From: an uncultured Actinomyces sp.
Lineage (GTDB): Bacteria > Actinomycetota > Actinomycetes > Actinomycetales > Actinomycetaceae
NCBI GenBank assembly: GCA_938028585.1
Contig: CALIZH010000028.1
Location: forward strand, 1-9,619
Length of the DNA stretch: 9,619 bases
Reading direction: 5' to 3'
In this document: in pieces, positions 6,423 to 9,619 of the stretch
How positions within the stretch are numbered: the stretch's first letter is position 1
How the letters are laid out: every line of letters starts with the position of its first letter
Made by a program: the position numbers and the translations under genes
The notes under the pieces: generated by a model
Databases searched by the model: none
Seen by the model: only the letters and a program-made list of their open reading frames with translations
Told to the model about the DNA's origin: nothing

Positions 6423-7403
6423 ATGACGGGGCTGGTAACCAGCGGTGAAAAGCGTCTGGTTCTTGTATCGGGTCGAGCACACATTGAACTCGCCCAGCAG
6501 GTTGGCGAAGAGTTGGGTTGCGGAGTTTCTCCGACGACCGCGTATGACTTTGCCAGTGGGGAAACCTACGTTCGTTTTAACGAATCAGTACGTGGTGCGG
6601 ATGTCTTCGTCCTGCAATCGCATACCGGTGAAGTGAATAAGTGGCTGATGGAGCAGCTCTTGATGATCGATGCAGCGAAGCGAGCATCGGCCAAGCGCAT
6701 TACCGCAGTCGCCCCCTATTACCCCTACGCGCGCCAGGATAAGAAACACCTGGGGCGCGAACCTATTTCTGCTCGCCTTATTGCCGATCTGTACAAGACG
6801 GCAGGTGCGGATCGCATCATGAGTGTTGACCTGCACGCTTCGCAGGAACAGGGCTTCTTTGACGGTCCGGTTGACCACCTTTGGGCAATGCCCGTCCTGG
6901 TTGACTACGTGCGCTCCCATGTTGATCTGTCCAATGTCTGCATGGTCTCTCCCGACGCCGGCCGTATTCGCGTCGCCGAGAAGTGGTCAGCAAAGCTGGG
7001 TGGATGCCCTCTGGCTTTCGTTCACAAGACTCGCGATACCACCCGTCCCAATGTCGCTGTTGCTAACCGCGTTGTTGGCGATGTTGCGGGTAAGCAGTGT
7101 GTGTTGGTCGATGACATGATCGATACCGCCGGCACCATTTCCGAGGCCGTTAAGGTTGTGATGAACGCGGGTGCCTCGTCTGTCATCGTTGCTGCAACCC
7201 ACGGTATTTTGTCCGATCCTGCAGCTCAGCGTCTTTCCGAATGCGGTGCCCAGGAAGTGATCGTTACCGACACCCTGCCCATTGCACCTGAGAAGCGTTT
7301 CGATAACCTGACAATCCTGCCGATTGCTCCGCTGCTTGCTCGCGCAATCCGCGAGGTTTTCGACGATGGATCGGTCACATCTCTCTTTGATGGGGTCGCC
7401 TGA
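6423..7403 (+). CDS. prs: Ribose-phosphate pyrophosphokinase (PRPP synthetase)
   Basis: Transfers pyrophosphate from ATP to ribose-5-phosphate, giving PRPP for purine, pyrimidine, His and Trp synthesis. The protein has 326 residues, normal for class I enzymes. Visible signatures are FASGETYVRF (43-52), the ATP-site YYPYARQDKK, the metal/ATP motif SVDLHASQ with His138, the flexible-loop HKTRD with Lys202, and the PRPP loop VLVDDMIDTAGT (227-238). All catalytic parts are present. GGGAGGG at 6407-6413 is a strong ribosome site 9 nt before ATG 6423. The order glmU-prs-rplY equals gcaD-prs-ctc of Bacillus subtilis, so one transcription unit is likely. A 13-bp odd palindrome, GCTGGTAACCAGC, overlaps codons 3-7 and could form a small hairpin near the start; its role is unknown. 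Confidence 0.97.
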   Translation: MTGLVTSGEKRLVLVSGRAHIELAQQVGEELGCGVSPTTAYDFASGETYVRFNESVRGADVFVLQSHTGEVNKWLMEQLLMIDAAKRASAKRITAVAPYYPYARQDKKHLGREPISARLIADLYKTAGADRIMSVDLHASQEQGFFDGPVDHLWAMPVLVDYVRSHVDLSNVCMVSPDAGRIRVAEKWSAKLGGCPLAFVHKTRDTTRPNVAVANRVVGDVAGKQCVLVDDMIDTAGTISEAVKVVMNAGASSVIVAATHGILSDPAAQRLSECGAQEVIVTDTLPIAPEKRFDNLTILPIAPLLARAIREVFDDGSVTSLFDGVA

Positions 7404-7540
7404 GGCCTCAAAACGCGCTATTCTGGCTAGGTTGCTCCGGCGAGGGCGCGAAAGCGCCGTTATCGACAGGGCTTTCTGTAGGGTTATCCTTCAGATTCCT
7501 AGCGCCGGTGCGTGGAATGAACTATTTGAAGGAGGCTCTC
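7404..7540 (+). promoter_or_regulatory. Structured prs-rplY spacer, possible rplY leader
   Basis: The 137-nt spacer contains a GNRA-loop hairpin, GGCGC-GAAA-GCGCC (7445-7458). Two longer-range pairings are also possible: GCTAGG (7426-7431) with CCTAGC (7498-7503), and GCTCCGGCG (7434-7442) with CGCCGGTGC (7503-7511, one T-T mismatch). These two cross each other, so they would be alternatives or a pseudoknot. A weak promoter may also lie here (TTATCG 7460, TATCCT 7485, 19-bp spacing). All of this is hand folding without energies. Confidence 0.35.
7528..7535 (+). promoter_or_regulatory. rplY: Ribosome binding site deciding the rplY start
   Basis: GAAGGAGG is a near-perfect anti-Shine-Dalgarno match, 5 nt before ATG 7541. 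It rules against in-frame starts further upstream (GTG 7508, ATG 7517), which would place this site inside the gene. Confidence 0.85.
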
Positions 7541-8134
7541 ATGAGCAACCCCACGCTGGTCGCACAGACCCGTTCTGAATTTGGTAAGGGTGCAGCTCGT
7601 CGCGCACGTCGCGCCGGCCTGGTCCCCGGTGTCCTTTACGGTCACGGTGGCGAGCCCGTTCACGTTGATCTCCCCGCTCACGAGCTCTTCCTGGCTGTCC
7701 GTGGCCAGAAGAACGCTCTGCTTGAGCTGGTCATCGAGGGCAAGAAGCAGCTTGCTCTGGTGAAGGAAGTTCAGCGTCACCCCGTTTCTCGCGATCTTCT
7801 CCACGCCGACTTCCTGGCCGTCAAGGCCGGCGAAGTGGTCGACGTCGAGGTTCCCGTTTCGATCATCGGTGAGTCCGCAGCCGGCACCCAGCACACTCAG
7901 GAAGAGTTCGCACTGCTGGTTAAGGCTCCCGCCACCGCTATCCCCGAGTCCATCGAGGTTGACATCACCGGTATCGAGGCCGGCACTGCCGTTCGCGTCG
8001 CCGATGTGACCTTCCCCGAGGGCGTTGTCTCCGAGCTCGATCCCGAGACCGTCGTTGTCACGGTCTCCGAAGAGGTCGTCGAGGTCGAGGAAGAGGAAGC
8101 ACCCGCCGAGGCTGCTGAAGAATCTGCTGAGTGA
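7541..8134 (+). CDS. rplY: Large-subunit ribosomal protein bL25, long Ctc form
   Basis: Binds 5S rRNA in the large ribosomal subunit. The protein has 197 residues and two domains: an N-terminal L25 fold (about 1-92) beginning SNPTLVAQTRSEFGKGAARRARR, with GLVPGVLYGHGGEPVHVDL and the typical LLHADFLAV, and a C-terminal TL5/Ctc beta domain (about 93-180). A very acidic tail rich in Glu and Ala follows from about residue 175 to the end. This long form is the Ctc type of Gram-positives and is more than twice the E. coli L25 length. The start at 7541 is fixed by GAAGGAGG at 7528-7535. Codons are biased towards GTC, CTC, GAG and CGT/CGC, as expected for a strongly expressed ribosomal gene. It is the last gene of the glmU-prs unit, closed 13 nt later by a strong hairpin. 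The peptidyl-tRNA hydrolase gene that often follows ctc is absent here. Confidence 0.96.
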   Translation: MSNPTLVAQTRSEFGKGAARRARRAGLVPGVLYGHGGEPVHVDLPAHELFLAVRGQKNALLELVIEGKKQLALVKEVQRHPVSRDLLHADFLAVKAGEVVDVEVPVSIIGESAAGTQHTQEEFALLVKAPATAIPESIEVDITGIEAGTAVRVADVTFPEGVVSELDPETVVVTVSEEVVEVEEEEAPAEAAEESAE

Positions 8135-8147
8135 TCTCACTTCGCTT

Positions 8148-8185
8148 AAGGGAGGCTTGCCGTTTGGCAAGCCTCCCTTTTTATT
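8148..8185 (+). terminator. Strong intrinsic terminator after rplY
   Basis: Perfect 14-bp stem AAGGGAGGCTTGCC (8148-8161) / GGCAAGCCTCCCTT (8166-8179) with loop GTTT, followed by a T run (8178-8182) and ATT. This is a textbook Rho-independent terminator. Its A-rich 5' side is short, so it acts mainly on the plus strand. Confidence 0.95.
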
Positions 8186-8197
8186 ACACTGAGAAGT

Positions 8198-9619
8198 ATG
8201 AATCGACTTCACGTCATTATTCCCGCCGGGGGAGTGGGCTCTAGGCTGTGGCCTCTCTCGCGTAAAGATCGGCCGAAATTTCTGCTTGACCTTCGCATGA
8301 GTGGAAAGAGCTTGCTCCAAGAGACCATTGACCGTCTGGCTCCAATTGCCGCTTCCTTCACGATTGTCACGGGGCGTGCACATGAACAAGCCGTGCGTGC
8401 TCAGATCCCCCAGGGACTTGATGTTACTGTGCTTGTCGAGCCTCAAGGGCGCGATTCGATGCCCGCTATCGGTTTGGCTGCTTATGTTATTCGCCAGCGC
8501 TTTGGTGACGAGGCTCCGATTGCTTCCTTCGCGGCTGATCATGCGATTACTCAACCTCAGGTTCTTCTTGACTGCGTGGAACGTGCGCTGGAAGTTGCTC
8601 AGAAGGGCTACGTTGTCACGATTGGCCTGAGGCCCCTGACCCCTTCAACAGCCTATGGCTACATTGCGCCGGGAGAACCCTTTGAAAAGGAGTCTCCCGA
8701 AAAGGGATCTATCGTGCGCTCTTTCGTTGAGAAACCGGATGAAGAGACCGCGAAGCATTACTGTGAACAGGGCTACCTGTGGAACGCTGGAATGTTCATC
8801 ATGACCGCGGGGACTCGCCTCGCCGTCCGAGCGCTGTGGCACAGTCGCGCCCAGCGCAGTGCTCGAGCAGGTGAGCAGGGCGCCCGCCCCCGTACTCTCA
8901 TCGTCGGAGCCGGGCAGACCGGTTCTCTGACCATCAAGCGCATGTACCTGGGGGACGAGGACATGTGCGGAGAACCGGTGGCCCTGGTCGATGACGACAT
9001 CACCAAGCACGGTCGCCACGTCCACGGCGTCAAGGTCTACGGTGCGTGTGACGACATCCCCCGCATCGCCCAGGAGTGTCGGGCCGAGCAGATCGTCCTG
9101 GCCTGCCCCTCGGCGCTGGCCTCGGAGCGTCAGCGCATCCTGTCCATCTGCCTGACAACGGGCCTGAGGATTCTCACCCTCCCGAACGTACGGGACCTGG
9201 CCCAGCAGGATGACGGGAGGATCGCACTGCGGGAGGTCGAGATCTCCGAGCTGCTCTCCCGTGACGAGGTCGCCTTCGACTCCACGGGGATGGGGTACGT
9301 GCGCGGCCAGGTCGTCCTGGTCACCGGTGGTGGTGGCTCCATCGGCTCTGAGCTGGTCCGTCAGCTCATCGAGGCCCGGCCCAGCCAGATCATCATCTTC
9401 GACGTCTACGAGAACACGGCCTACGAGCTGCTCCATGAGATGCAGCCCAAGGCGACCGAGCTGGGGGTGACGCTCTCGGTCGTCATCGGCTCGGTGACCA
9501 ACGAGCGCATTGTCCGCGACTGCTTCGAGCGGTACCGGCCCAAGGTCGTCTTCCATGCGGCGGCGCACAAGCACGTCCCCCTCATGGAGGACAACGCCCG
9601 TGAGGCCGTGGAGAACAAC
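8198..9619 (+). CDS. Chimeric ORF: mannose-1-phosphate guanylyltransferase N-part joined to CapD/FlaA1-type dehydratase (3' end cut by window edge)
   Basis: One open frame of 474 codons runs to the window edge. Residues 1 to about 206 are a GDP-mannose pyrophosphorylase (ManC type): signature GGVGSRLWPLSRKDRPKF (11-28), SFAADH, TAYGYI, FVEKP with Glu178, and YLWNAGMF. The family normally continues for some 150 residues more, but here homology stops. From about 207 the protein is a polysaccharide-biosynthesis nucleotide-sugar dehydratase: a first Rossmann region TLIVGAGQTG (233-242), a second one VLVTGGGGSIGSE (373-385) and the hallmark AAAHKHVPLME near 455-465. The membrane helices that normally precede that first Rossmann region are missing. 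Codon use changes at the join: 52 of the first 100 codons end in G or C, against 84 of 100 from 8891 on. ATG 8198 has only a close GAGAAG, a poor ribosome site. Each half is securely identified; whether they form one real gene is doubtful. Confidence 0.75.
   Translation, partial: MNRLHVIIPAGGVGSRLWPLSRKDRPKFLLDLRMSGKSLLQETIDRLAPIAASFTIVTGRAHEQAVRAQIPQGLDVTVLVEPQGRDSMPAIGLAAYVIRQRFGDEAPIASFAADHAITQPQVLLDCVERALEVAQKGYVVTIGLRPLTPSTAYGYIAPGEPFEKESPEKGSIVRSFVEKPDEETAKHYCEQGYLWNAGMFIMTAGTRLAVRALWHSRAQRSARAGEQGARPRTLIVGAGQTGSLTIKRMYLGDEDMCGEPVALVDDDITKHGRHVHGVKVYGACDDIPRIAQECRAEQIVLACPSALASERQRILSICLTTGLRILTLPNVRDLAQQDDGRIALREVEISELLSRDEVAFDSTGMGYVRGQVVLVTGGGGSIGSELVRQLIEARPSQIIIFDVYENTAYELLHEMQPKATELGVTLSVVIGSVTNERIVRDCFERYRPKVVFHAAAHKHVPLMEDNAREAVENN
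8806..8822 (+). other. Breakpoint between two gene fragments
   Basis: The last ManC-like codons (NAGMFIMTAGT) end at about 8815, and codons from 8816 (RLAVRALW) fit the linker before the CapD Rossmann domain. To the left the sequence resembles the rest of the window in composition. To the right nearly every codon ends in C or G. No insertion sequence, target duplication or repeat is visible at the join. Confidence 0.65.

Noticed and set aside
7508..7540. Upstream starts of rplY at GTG 7508 or ATG 7517
   Set aside because: The near-perfect ribosome site GAAGGAGG at 7528-7535 points to ATG 7541, where the conserved L25 N-terminus begins.
7499..8554. Minus-strand open frame (351 codons) across rplY, its terminator and the manC start
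   Set aside because: It runs antisense through a certain ribosomal-protein gene and a terminator hairpin, and its composition has the look of a shadow frame.
8645..9574. Long minus-strand open frame (309 codons) opposite the ManC/CapD ORF
   Set aside because: The plus strand encodes clear Rossmann and dehydratase motifs here. The antisense frame stays open because of the high third-position GC and shows no known motif.

Overview
The window reads as a chromosomal segment of a mid-GC actinobacterium, probably of the Actinomycetaceae type. I base this on the block tetR / tRNA-Gln-glmU-prs-rplY(ctc), on the actinobacterial-type tRNA-Gln(UUG) without encoded CCA, and on moderate GC third-position use. 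The genus cannot be fixed from the sequence alone.

Layout. (1) Positions 1-2814, plus strand: the end of a deo nucleoside-salvage operon, with a 5'-cut deoD (purine nucleoside phosphorylase), deoC (deoxyribose-phosphate aldolase) and a PGM2-like phosphosugar mutase that probably does the phosphopentomutase step. The operon closes with a UNCG-loop hairpin terminator near 2869-2916. (2) 3029-4513, plus: a cytoplasmic GH13 alpha-amylase close to E. coli AmyA. (3) 4525-5157, minus: a TetR-family regulator convergent with the amylase and divergent from the next block. (4) 5238-8134, plus: tRNA-Gln, glmU, prs and rplY, apparently one transcription unit, ended by a strong intrinsic terminator at 8148-8185. 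The order glmU-prs-ctc/rplY is also known from Bacillus. (5) 8198 to the right edge, plus: an open reading frame that starts as a mannose-1-phosphate guanylyltransferase and switches near 8808-8818, in frame, to a CapD/FlaA1-type nucleotide-sugar dehydratase.

How the genes fit together. DeoD releases (deoxy)ribose-1-phosphate from nucleosides, the mutase can isomerise it to the 5-phosphate, and DeoC splits deoxyribose-5-phosphate into glyceraldehyde-3-phosphate and acetaldehyde. Ribose-5-phosphate from the same route feeds Prs, which makes PRPP. GlmU makes UDP-GlcNAc for the cell wall, and the last gene(s) belong to nucleotide-sugar and surface-polysaccharide synthesis.

Three points stand out. 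GlmU is only 343 residues long and ends before the acetyltransferase active site. A 40-bp interrupted dyad centred on TCTAGA lies between tetR and tRNA-Gln and looks like an operator. The final ORF is a chimera with an abrupt change of codon use, so misassembly must be excluded before it is read as biology. I found no CRISPR array, insertion sequence or phage gene, and no clearly new defence or mobile system.
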